64,000 nt of DNA from contig NZ_RXLO01000002.1 of the NCBI RefSeq assembly GCF_003958645.1, positions 372,001-436,000 on the forward strand, given 5' to 3'. A program made the translations under genes and the position numbers. The notes below the pieces were generated by a model. That model saw only the letters and a program-made list of their open reading frames with translations. It did not search any database and was not told where the DNA came from. Origin of the DNA: Chitinophaga rhizosphaerae (lineage in GTDB: Bacteria > Bacteroidota > Bacteroidia > Chitinophagales > Chitinophagaceae). Of the stretch, positions 50,379 through 59,004 are shown piece after piece. Position 1 is the first letter of the stretch, and each line of letters opens with the position of its first letter.

Positions 50379-50386
50379 TATCTTTG
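50379..50386 (+). promoter_or_regulatory. Putative -7 box of terC
   Basis: TATCTTTG fits TAnnTTTG and lies 26 bases before the ATG at 50413. Confidence 0.55.
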
Positions 50387-50412
50387 CCATTCATTAAATT
50401 TTTCCGCTTTAC

Positions 50413-51363
50413 ATGACACCGCAAACATGGACGTATACAGTTTTTGGAATTGTGATCGTTCTGGCCCTGATCTTCGACCTGGGGTTATTAAGTAAAAAAG
50501 GTGAAGTAATGTCCATCAAAAAGGCGCTCCTCCAAACCTGTTTCTGGGTAGCGCTGTCTATGGGCTTCTGTGCATTTATCTGGTACGAAGACGGCTCAAA
50601 GATGGCTGTCGAATTCATGAGCGCGTATCTCATGGAGTGGTCGCTTTCCATCGACAATATTTTCGTTTTCATTCTCATATTCGGATTTTTCAAGATCAAG
50701 GAAACGAGCTATGCGCGGGTGCTGCTCATCGGTATCCTCATGGCTATCGTGTTCCGCGCCATTTTTATTACCGTGGGCGTGGCCCTCATCGCCCAATTCG
50801 GATGGATCCTGTACATTTTCGGCGCGTTCCTTGTATATACAGGCGTCAAGATGTTCATGGTAGACCAGCACGATGAGTTCAAGCCGGAGGAGAATTTCGC
50901 GTACCGCATCATGCAGAAGTACCTGCGGCTCTCCAATCAGCCGAACGTAGACAAGTTCACCATCAAGCAGAACGGGAAAGTGTATTTCACGACGCTGACC
51001 GTGGTGGTGGTGATGCTGGCGTTTACCGACATCGTATTTGCGCTGGATTCCATTCCGGCCGTATTCGCCATTTCAAAAGAACCGCTCGTGGTATATACAT
51101 CCAACATCTTCGCCGTGCTTGGCCTCCGTTCCCTCTTCTTCCTATTGAGAGGTGCGGTAGACAAGTTCGATTACCTGCAGCAGGGCATCGCCATCGTGCT
51201 GGTATTCATCGGTCTGAAAATGCTGGCAGAGATCTGGAACTTCCATATGCCGGTTTGGGTATCGCTCATCGTGATCGTGCTTTGCCTGGCAGGTTCCATT
51301 GTATATTCCATACTGTTCGACAAGAAATTACCGGTTAAACCGACCGAGTCCAAAGAGAGTTAG
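50413..51363 (+). CDS. TerC family integral membrane protein
   Basis: 316 residues with about eight or nine membrane segments. The acidic family motifs are present: EWSLSIDNIFVF and FTDIVFALDSIPAVFAIS. TerC/Alx-type proteins are implicated in metal handling, including manganese export in some bacteria, and in tellurite resistance clusters; no other ter gene is adjacent. It is a single-gene unit with a terminator. Confidence 0.92.
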   Translation: MTPQTWTYTVFGIVIVLALIFDLGLLSKKGEVMSIKKALLQTCFWVALSMGFCAFIWYEDGSKMAVEFMSAYLMEWSLSIDNIFVFILIFGFFKIKETSYARVLLIGILMAIVFRAIFITVGVALIAQFGWILYIFGAFLVYTGVKMFMVDQHDEFKPEENFAYRIMQKYLRLSNQPNVDKFTIKQNGKVYFTTLTVVVVMLAFTDIVFALDSIPAVFAISKEPLVVYTSNIFAVLGLRSLFFLLRGAVDKFDYLQQGIAIVLVFIGLKMLAEIWNFHMPVWVSLIVIVLCLAGSIVYSILFDKKLPVKPTESKES

Positions 51364-51376
51364 TTGATCCGAACTG

Positions 51377-51414
51377 AAAGCGCCCGTACATGAGAGTCTG
51401 CGGGCGCTTTTCGA
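51377..51414 (+). terminator. Intrinsic terminator after terC
   Basis: Stem AAAGCGCCCG (51377-51386) / CGGGCGCTTT (51401-51410) with downstream T. Confidence 0.9.
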
Positions 51415-51430
51415 TTAAAACCATATAACA

Positions 51431-53923
51431 TTGTATACAGCAGAGAGTATCAGTAAGATCCTGAAGGGAGAATTGTTGCAACAGACCGGGCATCCGGAGA
51501 TCGAACACATTTTGCTGGACAGCCGGAAATTGCTAGTTGCCGAAACATCCTTGTTCATTCCCCTTGTGAGCGAGCGCCGCAATGCACATCAGTACATCGA
51601 CGATCTGTACAAAAAAGGCGTCAGCAATTTCGTGGTCAGCGAGCCCATCGCCCAGGGCCTCTACCCGAAAGCCAACATCATTTTAGTCAAAAACACCCTG
51701 CAGGCGCTCCACGCCCTCGTGGCCTGGCACCGCCAGCAATTCAACATTCCCGTGATCGGCATCACCGGCAGCAACGGCAAAACCATCGTCAAGGAATGGC
51801 TGTACCAGCTGCTGGAAAAAGACAACAACATCGTCCGCAGCCCGAAAAGCTACAACTCGCAGATCGGCGTGCCCCTGTCTGTCTGGCAAATGAAACCCGA
51901 GAACGACCTCGCCATTTTCGAAGCCGGCATTTCACAGCCCGGCGAAATGGTGAACCTCGAAAAGATCATCCGTCCCACCATCGGCATTTTCACCAATATC
52001 GGCGAAGCCCATAACGAAGGCTTCCTCAACATCCGCCAGAAAGTGAACGAAAAGCTCGTGCTGTTCACCCGCAGCGATGTGCTGATCTATTGCAAGGATT
52101 ACCTGGCGCTCAACGAGTGCGTCAACAATTTCCATAACCTCGTGGGCAAGCGCGAGATCGACAACGCCCTGCAGCTCCTCACCTGGAGCCGCAAGACAGA
52201 CGCCGATCTCCGGATTATTTCGGTCGACAAGAACGATAACCACACCCGCATCGATGCGCTGTACAAATCGGAGCCGGTCTTCATCCGCATTCCTTTTGTG
52301 GACGAGGGCTCCATCGAAAACGCCATCCATTGCTGGGCGCTCATGCTGTACCTGGGCAAGCCCCAGGAAACCATCCAGGAGCGGATGGACCATCTCGGCA
52401 ACATCGCCATGCGGCTGGAAATGAAACAGGGCATCAATAACTGCTCCATCATCAACGACAGCTACAACTCCGACCTCGGATCGCTCGCCATCGCGCTGGA
52501 ATTCCTCCAGCAGCAGCGCCAGCATCCTACCAAAACGGTCATCCTGAGCGATATCCTGCAATCCGGGAAAAGCGAAGGCTCGCTGTACGAAGAAGTGGCC
52601 GGCATGCTGGAAAGCAAAGGCATCAGCAAACTTATCGGCATCGGGAAGAATATCTCGCGCGAAAAGAAAAGTTTTGCCGGGGTGAAAAGCGAGTTTTACG
52701 CCAGCACCGAAGAATTCCTCCAGCAGGTGAACACCGCGGATTTCCAGAACGAGTCCATCCTCGTGAAAGGCGCCCGCGTATTCCAGTTCGAGCGGATCGG
52801 TAAACTGCTGGAACAAAAAGCCCATCAAACCATCCTCGAGATCAATCTTACCGCGCTGGCGCACAACGTGAAAGCGTACCAGTCGATCCTCAAGCCCGGC
52901 ACCAAACTCATGGCCATGGTGAAAGCCTTCGCCTACGGGAGCGGCAGCTTCGAGATCGCCAACCTGCTGCAGTTCCACGGCATCGATTACCTGGCCGTGG
53001 CGTATGCCGACGAAGGGGTAGAGCTCCGCCGCGCCGGCATTACGCTGCCCATCATGGTGATGAACCCCGAGCCCAGCAGCTTCGACGCTATTTTACAATG
53101 GAACCTGGAGCCCGAACTGTATTCCATGCACCTGCTGGAATTGTTCGAGGAATCCGTCCGCTATGCGAATAAATCCAATTACCCCGTGCACATCAAGCTG
53201 GACACGGGCATGCACCGCCTCGGCTTCGAGCAGCAAGACATCCCTGCGCTGGCACTGCGGCTCAATGCCGAAGGGCTTTTCAGGGTACAGTCCATCTTCA
53301 GCCACTTCGCCGCCAGCGAAGACCCGAAGAAAGACGATTTCACCAACATGCAGTTCGACCGGTTCCAGAAAATGAGCCAGGCGCTCCGGCAGCAGCTGGG
53401 GTACCCCGTCATCCGCCACATCGTCAACAGCGCCGCCATCCACCGCCTGCCGCAGATGCAGCTGGATATGGTGAGGCTCGGGATCGGGATGTACGGGGTA
53501 GACAGCGCCCATGATTTCCAGGACAAACTGCGAAATGTCAGCACCCTGAAATCCACCGTGTCGCAGGTGAAGCGCATTCCCAAAGGCGACACCGTAGGCT
53601 ACGGCGCCACCTGGCAGGCCAAAGCGCCCTCGCTCATCGCTACCGTGCGCATCGGGTATGCAGACGGATATATGCGCGCCCTGGGCAACGGGAACGGGAA
53701 AATGCTCGTTCGCGGGAAACTGGCCCCTGTGGCCGGCGTCATCGCGATGGACATGCTCATGCTCGACGTAACCGGCATCCCCGACGTAGCGGAGGGCGAC
53801 GAAGTAATCGTATTCGGAGAAGGCCTGCCCGTGGAAGACGTGGCGAAATGGGCCGGCACCATACCTTACGAGATCCTGACCGGAATTTCCCAGCGCGTGA
53901 AACGGGTTTATTTCCAGGAATAG
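51431..53923 (+). CDS. Bifunctional MurF ligase / alanine racemase
   Basis: 830 residues with two domains. The MurF-like ligase covers about 1-455 (ATP loop GITGSNGKTIVKE, FEAGISQPGEM, FTNIGEAHNEGF). The alanine racemase covers about 465-830, with the PLP Lys in MAMVKAFAYGSGS, the GYADGY element and VAGVIAMDMLMLDV. It starts at TTG (51431): no in-frame ATG lies near, and homologues begin at this position. The fusion would make D-Ala and join D-Ala-D-Ala to the muropeptide. Fusions of this kind are known in Bacteroidota. A free MurF is also encoded at 44 kb. Confidence 0.93.
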   Translation: MYTAESISKILKGELLQQTGHPEIEHILLDSRKLLVAETSLFIPLVSERRNAHQYIDDLYKKGVSNFVVSEPIAQGLYPKANIILVKNTLQALHALVAWHRQQFNIPVIGITGSNGKTIVKEWLYQLLEKDNNIVRSPKSYNSQIGVPLSVWQMKPENDLAIFEAGISQPGEMVNLEKIIRPTIGIFTNIGEAHNEGFLNIRQKVNEKLVLFTRSDVLIYCKDYLALNECVNNFHNLVGKREIDNALQLLTWSRKTDADLRIISVDKNDNHTRIDALYKSEPVFIRIPFVDEGSIENAIHCWALMLYLGKPQETIQERMDHLGNIAMRLEMKQGINNCSIINDSYNSDLGSLAIALEFLQQQRQHPTKTVILSDILQSGKSEGSLYEEVAGMLESKGISKLIGIGKNISREKKSFAGVKSEFYASTEEFLQQVNTADFQNESILVKGARVFQFERIGKLLEQKAHQTILEINLTALAHNVKAYQSILKPGTKLMAMVKAFAYGSGSFEIANLLQFHGIDYLAVAYADEGVELRRAGITLPIMVMNPEPSSFDAILQWNLEPELYSMHLLELFEESVRYANKSNYPVHIKLDTGMHRLGFEQQDIPALALRLNAEGLFRVQSIFSHFAASEDPKKDDFTNMQFDRFQKMSQALRQQLGYPVIRHIVNSAAIHRLPQMQLDMVRLGIGMYGVDSAHDFQDKLRNVSTLKSTVSQVKRIPKGDTVGYGATWQAKAPSLIATVRIGYADGYMRALGNGNGKMLVRGKLAPVAGVIAMDMLMLDVTGIPDVAEGDEVIVFGEGLPVEDVAKWAGTIPYEILTGISQRVKRVYFQE

Positions 53924-53955
53924 CAGTGGAGAGGGGCAACTTTGAAATAATACAT

Positions 53956-53963
53956 TATTTTTG
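53956..53963 (+). promoter_or_regulatory. -7 box overlapping an alternative lspA start
   Basis: TATTTTTG fits TAnnTTTG. It overlaps the TTG at 53961, so if active the functional start must be downstream, supporting 53979. Confidence 0.45.
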
Positions 53964-53978
53964 GAAAAATTTGAAGTT

Positions 53979-54641
53979 TTGAAGTATCGTCACATTGTAT
54001 GGATCGTGATAGGGATCCTATTCATAGACCAGGTCCTGAAGTTTTGGATCAAGACAAATATGGCGCTGAACGAAAGTTTCCCCATATTCGGGAGCTGGTT
54101 CCAGATTCATTTTATTGAAAATGAAGGGATGGCGTATGGCCTGAAGTTCGGCGGCGAATTCGGAAAGATCGCCCTCACGATGTTCCGCCTGATCGCCGTG
54201 ATCGTGGGTTTCTTCTATATGAAGCGGCTCGTGCGCGAGAAATACCACAACGGCCTGCTCGTTTGCGGGGCGCTGATCCTGGCGGGCGCTGCCGGCAACC
54301 TGATCGACAGTATGTTTTATGGACTGATCTTCTCCGACAGCACGGATATGTCAGTAGCACAGTTCCTTCCCGAAGGCGGCGGCTATGGCACTTTCCTGCA
54401 CGGGAACGTGGTGGATATGCTCTATTTCCCGCTGTTCAGCGGTAATTTCCCGGAGTGGATGCCGTTCTGGGGCGGCGAGCATTTCATTTTCTTCCGTCCG
54501 ATCTTCAACATCGCCGATGCGGCTATTTCGGTGGGCGTGATCGCCATCCTCATCTTCCAGAAGCGTTTCCTCCACAAACCGGGCGACGAGAAACAGAAGC
54601 CTGTCGGAACGCAACCCGCGCTGGACGATACCGTAGCATAA
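53979..54641 (+). CDS. lspA: Lipoprotein signal peptidase
   Basis: 220 residues from the TTG at 53979, chosen because MKYRHIVWIV matches the usual start and because a -7 box overlaps the other TTG at 53961. There is no ATG nearby. The aspartic protease motifs are GNLIDS (Asp110) and FNIADAA (Asp180), with FIENEGMAYG upstream. Four membrane segments are seen. It is longer than typical LspA (about 160) because of a loop around residues 118-170. It processes lipoproteins such as those encoded across this window. Confidence 0.92.
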   Translation: MKYRHIVWIVIGILFIDQVLKFWIKTNMALNESFPIFGSWFQIHFIENEGMAYGLKFGGEFGKIALTMFRLIAVIVGFFYMKRLVREKYHNGLLVCGALILAGAAGNLIDSMFYGLIFSDSTDMSVAQFLPEGGGYGTFLHGNVVDMLYFPLFSGNFPEWMPFWGGEHFIFFRPIFNIADAAISVGVIAILIFQKRFLHKPGDEKQKPVGTQPALDDTVA

Positions 54642-54664
54642 ATTATCCGTGTATTACATATTTC

Positions 54665-54697
54665 AAAGGCCGCTCCTCCGGGATGCGGCCTTTTTTT
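54665..54697 (+). terminator. Terminator after lspA
   Basis: Stem AAAGGCCGC (54665-54673) / GCGGCCTTT (54685-54693), then seven T. The following 100 bases are GC-rich and hold no gene. Confidence 0.9.
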
Positions 54698-54826
54698 ACC
54701 TCCCGACGGGTGCGGTTCAGGCGCAGCGATGGAGGAGCCCTGTTCCGCCGGCTGCGGGCCCGACGCGGCAGGCCCCTCCTGGAACCCTTTCCCATGGCCA
54801 ATTTAAAAAATTCCTTCCCTCCCTTC

Positions 54827-54857
54827 TTGTAAATTTCCAATTTCCCATTTACATTTG
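54827..54857 (+). promoter_or_regulatory. Promoter of the TonB receptor
   Basis: TTG (54827-54829), 20 bases, then TACATTTG (54850-54857). This is the best-spaced Bacteroidota promoter in the window. The dyad element begins at the last base of the -7 box. Confidence 0.65.
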
Positions 54858-54890
54858 TCCACTATTCCTATAGACTAATAGTATTAATAA
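54857..54890 (+). promoter_or_regulatory. Shared dyad element, copy A
   Basis: GTCCACTATTCCTATAGACT followed by TTAATAA at 54884-54890. It matches copy B (57922) at 18 of 20 bases. Arms GTCCAC / ATAGAC, imperfectly complementary, flank TATTCCT. The element would cover the transcription start, fitting a repressor or activator site. Confidence 0.6.
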
Positions 54891-54903
54891 AGCCAACAAC
54901 TAT

Positions 54904-57762
54904 ATGAAAACAGTTTACAATCGCTTCCTGCTCGCATTGCCCCTGCTGCTGGCCGCGCTTTTCGCCAGCGGCCAGGAAAACAATATCGTGCAGATATCAG
55001 GTAAGGTAAAAGACCAGACCACCGGCGAAGCCATTCCCGGCGTCAGCATACTGGTGAAAGGCACTATCGCCGGCACCACTACCGACAATAGCGGGAACTT
55101 CGTCCTGAAATCCCGCCTCAAATTTCCCTTTACGCTCGTGTTCTCCAGCCTCGGCTTCCAGTCGCAGGAGTTCGAAGTAACCGGCACCGGTTCCCGGCTC
55201 GACATCGGCCTGGCCACCCAAACCCTGCTGGGCAAGGAGGTAGTGGTCACCGCATCGCGCGTGGAGGAAGAAGCCCTCAAATCGCCCGTAGCCATCGAAA
55301 AACTCGATATCCGCGCCATCAAGGAATCGCCCGCTCCCAGCTTCTACGATGCCCTCGAAAACGTGAAAGGCGTCCAAATGACCACATCCAGCCTCACATT
55401 TAAAGTCCCCAACACCCGCGGCTTCAACATCCCCAATAACTTCCGTTTCATGCAGCTGGTGGATGGTGTAGACATGCAGGCCGCCACGCTCGGCGTCCCC
55501 CTCGGCAACGCCATCGGCCCCACCGAGCTCGACATCCAAAGCGTGGAAATCACACCCGGCGCCGCTTCCGCACTCTACGGCATGAACGCCATCAACGGTA
55601 TGGCTAACCTTCAGACCAAAAGTCCTTTCCTTTATAAAGGCCTCAGCGTTTACCAGAAAATCGGCGTGAACCACGTAGACGGTATCGATTACGACCCCAG
55701 CGTGCTCACGGAAACCGCTATCCGCTACGCCCACGCCTGGAAAGATAAAATCGCGTTCAAGGTCAACGTCAGCTACCTCCGCGGTACCGACTGGCGCGCC
55801 AGCACCCCCAAAGACCAGAATGGCGCCGCCAACAGCCGCTTCCCCGCGCTCAACGGCGCCGCCAACAACCCCGCGTACGACGCCTGGAACAAATACGGCG
55901 ACGAGAACAACAACAACGTTTCCGTAGGCGTGACGCTGAACGGCAAGAACGAAACCTTCAACGTTCGTCGCACGGGTTATTGGGAAAAAGACCTCGTAAA
56001 CCCCACGGTCGAAAATATCAAAGCCGACCTGGGCCTTTACTGGCGCATCACGCCGAAGGCGGAACTCAGCTATACTTACCGTTTCGGTGAAATGGACGGC
56101 CTCTTCCAGCGTGGGAACAAAATCCAGTTGGACGGTGTGAAAGTCCAAAACCACAAACTCGAACTGCGCGGCGCGGATTATTTCGTTCGCGGATATGTGA
56201 TGCTGGAAAATACCGGCAATTCCTACAACCTCAAACCCCTGACCGACAACCTCGACCTCACCCATAAGAGCAACAACGCCTGGAGAGACGCCTTCCAGGC
56301 GAAATTGCAGTCGGAAATCAACGCCGGCACCGGGCTCGCAGAAGCCATGCGCCGCGCACGCTCCACCGCCGACCAGGGCCGCGTTCAGCCCGGCACGCCC
56401 GAGTTCGACGCCCTGAAACAAACCATCATCGGCATCAATAACTGGGACCACGCCGCCGCGGTTGCCGGAGCGCCCGCCACCGGCGGCGCCTGGCTCGATC
56501 AGCATAGCCGCGTGTATCACGTGGATGCCCAGTGGGACCTTAGCCGCCACGTAAAACGCTTCAACCTGCTGGTAGGAACAGACGGAAGGCTGTATGAAGT
56601 GATCCCCGACGGCAATAACTTCGTCGATTTCACCAAACCCGTGAAAGACAGGACCACACCGGGCGGGAAGAACGTCCACTACAAGAAATTCGGCGGCTTC
56701 GCGCAGGTGAGCAAAACTTTCTTTGAAGACAAACTGAAGCTGGTAGGCTCCATCCGCGTGGATTACAACCCCGAGTTCGATCCCAGGATCAACCCGCGCC
56801 TGGCAGTCGTTTACACCCTTGCGCAGCAACATAACTTCCGCGCCAGCTGGCAGAACGGCTTCCGCTTCCCTGCGCTGTTCGAAGCCCTTTCGTTCGTGAA
56901 CAACGGCAACGTGCGCCGTGTGGGCGGCCTTTCCTATATCAACGATGGGCTGGGTTACCTGGAGAATTCCTACACCCTCGCCTCCGTGAACAACTTCAAT
57001 AACGCCGTGAACAAAGACGTGGCCGACGGGCTTTCCGCCAACGCCGCCGCCCTGAAAAACAAGGCCCTGCTGGATATCACGGCGCTTAGCCCTACCCGTC
57101 CGGAGCGTATCAACTCCTTCGAAGCAGGTTACCGCAGCGTGCTGCTGGGCAATAAATTCGTGGTAGACGCGGATGCGTATTACAACCGGTACGACGGCTT
57201 CCTCGGCCAGGTGGAAGTTGCGGTGCCCGCAACGGATAAGGTGGGGACAGACGCTTCCGTGCTCGACATGCTCGCCGCCAACCGCAGCAAGCAAACCCGC
57301 TACCGGGTGTATACCAACGCCAGGAATACCTACGATAATTACGGCGCATCGCTGGGTTTGACGTATAATTTCTACAAGAAATGGACCCTGGCCGGTAACC
57401 TGAACTACAACGACATCGTCGACAACAAGGAAAAAGACGTGTTCGCTACCGGTTTCAACACGCCCGACTGGGTGAGCAACATCAGCTTCGGTAACCGCGA
57501 GCTGCTGAAGAATTTCGGGTTCAACGTGGTGTGGCGCTGGCAGAACACGTTCGAGTGGGAAAGCCCCCTCGCCAATGGGGACGTGCCGGCATTCAGTACC
57601 GTTGACGCCCAGGTGAATTACCGTATCCCCAGATACAAAACCACCATCAAGGTGGGTGGTTCCAACCTGTTCAACCACCGCTATATCCAATACGCCGCGG
57701 GCCCGACCATCGGCGGATTGTACTACGCATCCTTCTCCATCGAAGGCCTGCTGGCCAAATAG
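54904..57762 (+). CDS. TonB-dependent outer-membrane receptor
   Basis: 952 residues. Signal peptide about 1-23, then a carboxypeptidase-regulatory-like domain (about 30-105: ISGKVKDQTTGEAIPGVSIL), plug domain (about 120-230, VVVTASRVEEEALKSPVAIEKL) and a 22-strand type barrel ending FSIEGLLAK. There is no SusD partner, so it is not a standard glycan SusC. It imports a large or scarce nutrient using TonB energy. The shared promoter element with the TauE/SafE gene suggests sulfur- or anion-related control, which is inference. An antisense frame of 942 codons exists but is a shadow. Confidence 0.93.
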   Translation: MKTVYNRFLLALPLLLAALFASGQENNIVQISGKVKDQTTGEAIPGVSILVKGTIAGTTTDNSGNFVLKSRLKFPFTLVFSSLGFQSQEFEVTGTGSRLDIGLATQTLLGKEVVVTASRVEEEALKSPVAIEKLDIRAIKESPAPSFYDALENVKGVQMTTSSLTFKVPNTRGFNIPNNFRFMQLVDGVDMQAATLGVPLGNAIGPTELDIQSVEITPGAASALYGMNAINGMANLQTKSPFLYKGLSVYQKIGVNHVDGIDYDPSVLTETAIRYAHAWKDKIAFKVNVSYLRGTDWRASTPKDQNGAANSRFPALNGAANNPAYDAWNKYGDENNNNVSVGVTLNGKNETFNVRRTGYWEKDLVNPTVENIKADLGLYWRITPKAELSYTYRFGEMDGLFQRGNKIQLDGVKVQNHKLELRGADYFVRGYVMLENTGNSYNLKPLTDNLDLTHKSNNAWRDAFQAKLQSEINAGTGLAEAMRRARSTADQGRVQPGTPEFDALKQTIIGINNWDHAAAVAGAPATGGAWLDQHSRVYHVDAQWDLSRHVKRFNLLVGTDGRLYEVIPDGNNFVDFTKPVKDRTTPGGKNVHYKKFGGFAQVSKTFFEDKLKLVGSIRVDYNPEFDPRINPRLAVVYTLAQQHNFRASWQNGFRFPALFEALSFVNNGNVRRVGGLSYINDGLGYLENSYTLASVNNFNNAVNKDVADGLSANAAALKNKALLDITALSPTRPERINSFEAGYRSVLLGNKFVVDADAYYNRYDGFLGQVEVAVPATDKVGTDASVLDMLAANRSKQTRYRVYTNARNTYDNYGASLGLTYNFYKKWTLAGNLNYNDIVDNKEKDVFATGFNTPDWVSNISFGNRELLKNFGFNVVWRWQNTFEWESPLANGDVPAFSTVDAQVNYRIPRYKTTIKVGGSNLFNHRYIQYAAGPTIGGLYYASFSIEGLLAK

Positions 57763-57838
57763 CTGAAGGCGCGCCGCAGCCCGCTGCGGCCGCTTTACCA
57801 TACAATTGGAAACCCTGTTACACAAAACCAGCCTGTCT

Positions 57839-57870
57839 GGCGGAGGCGTAAAGCGTCCTCCGCCTTTTTT
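57839..57870 (+). terminator. Terminator after the TonB receptor
   Basis: Stem GGCGGAGG (57839-57846) / CCTCCGCC (57857-57864) with a T run. Confidence 0.9.
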
Positions 57871-57913
57871 AGAATTAAGGACAGAAATATTTGGATAAAC
57901 CGTGGATTACCTC

Positions 57914-57951
57914 TATTTTTAGTCCACAATTCCTGTAGACTTAATTAATAA
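57914..57951 (+). promoter_or_regulatory. -7-like box and shared dyad element, copy B
   Basis: TATTTTTA (57914-57921) is one mismatch from TAnnTTTG and is directly followed by GTCCACAATTCCTGTAGACT and then TTAATAA. The arms AGTCCAC (57921-57927) and GTAGACT (57935-57941) are inverted with 6 of 7 complementary pairs around AATTCCT. Copy A precedes the TonB receptor. Confidence 0.6.
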
Positions 57952-57957
57952 TTAGTC

Positions 57958-58929
57958 ATGTCGCATAATGAGGTGATCGATAAGGCGGAACAGCGAGTAG
58001 CTACCGATGCCACCCAGAAAGTGCTCATAGACCTCGTGAACGAGGACAATAAAAAGAGTTACTGGATCTGGGTGACGATCGGGGTGTCTATCCTGGCGGT
58101 GGCGACTGGCCTGTGGTTCACGTATCATTACGGCATTTCGCATGATGCGCAAACGCGTATCGCGAAGTCGGTACAGGACATTTTCACCAGCAAGCTCCTG
58201 TTTTTCATGGGTGTGGGGCTGATGGCGCAGATGATCGACGGGGCATTGGGCATGGCGTATGGCGCCACGTCATCTTCGCTCCTGCTGGGTTTGGGCGTAT
58301 CTCCGGCCATGACGAGCACCAGCGTGCACGTGGCCGAAGTGTTCACGACGGGCGCCAGCGGCATCGCGCACTTCAAGCTGGGCAACGTCAACAAGAAATT
58401 ATTCCTCCATCTCCTCATCCCGGGCATGATCGGCGCTATCGCAGGCGCATGGCTGCTGTCGGACGTAATCGACGGCGATGTCATCAAACCGTTCATGAGC
58501 GCCTACCTCATGATCCTCGGCATATTGATCCTCCGCAAGGCATTGCAGAAACGCAAGCCCAAGAGTAAAACCAAGCGGCTCGGTCCGCTGGCGTTTTTCG
58601 GCGGCTTCATGGATTCCATCGGCGGAGGGGGCTGGGGGCCGATCGTGACTTCTACCCTCCTCGCGAAAGGCCGCACGGTGAATTATACCATCGGTTCGGT
58701 GAATGCCGCGGAATTCTTCATCGCCGCGTCCAGCGCGGGAACGCTGCTTTTCTTCAACGGCGTAGACAGCTGGCAGGTGATCATCGGGCTCATTCTGGGC
58801 GGTGTGATCGCATCTCCCTTTGCCGCCATCCTTGTCAAAAAAATGAAACGCAAACCGCTCATGATCCTGGTGGCCGTGCTGGTGATCGCCATGAGCTTGC
58901 GCACGATCATTCTGACGATCATGAAATAG
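57958..58929 (+). CDS. TauE/SafE family permease
   Basis: 323 residues with about eight membrane segments after a cytoplasmic start of about 35 residues. Gly-rich family segments include MAQMIDGALGMAYGATSSSLLLGLG, HVAEVFTTGASGIAHFKLGN and MDSIGGGGWGPIVTSTLL. TSUP proteins move sulfite, sulfonates or other anions; the substrate is not visible in the sequence. It lies downstream of the TonB receptor with a separate promoter carrying the same dyad element. Confidence 0.92.
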   Translation: MSHNEVIDKAEQRVATDATQKVLIDLVNEDNKKSYWIWVTIGVSILAVATGLWFTYHYGISHDAQTRIAKSVQDIFTSKLLFFMGVGLMAQMIDGALGMAYGATSSSLLLGLGVSPAMTSTSVHVAEVFTTGASGIAHFKLGNVNKKLFLHLLIPGMIGAIAGAWLLSDVIDGDVIKPFMSAYLMILGILILRKALQKRKPKSKTKRLGPLAFFGGFMDSIGGGGWGPIVTSTLLAKGRTVNYTIGSVNAAEFFIAASSAGTLLFFNGVDSWQVIIGLILGGVIASPFAAILVKKMKRKPLMILVAVLVIAMSLRTIILTIMK

Positions 58930-58950
58930 CCTGATTCTTTACGAACATAA

Positions 58951-58985
58951 AAAAAGGTTGTCCGCATCTGCAGACAACCTTTTTC
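58951..58985. terminator. Bidirectional terminator
   Basis: Stem AAAAAGGTTGTC (58951-58962) / GACAACCTTTTT (58973-58984), flanked by A and T runs, between the convergent permease and fumC. Confidence 0.92.
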
Positions 58986-59004
58986 TTTTATCGTTCGGTT
59001 TCGC

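Noticed and set aside
53961-53978. lspA start at the first TTG
   Set aside because: A -7 box overlaps it, and the homologous start MKYRH lies six codons later.
54698-54810. GC-rich block considered as an RNA gene after lspA
   Set aside because: No cloverleaf or conserved RNA motif could be drawn, and no conserved loop sequences were seen.
54997-57825. Minus-strand open frame of 942 codons opposite the TonB receptor
   Set aside because: It lies entirely across a well-supported receptor gene, has no recognisable domain, and shows composition expected from the reverse complement of GC-rich codons.
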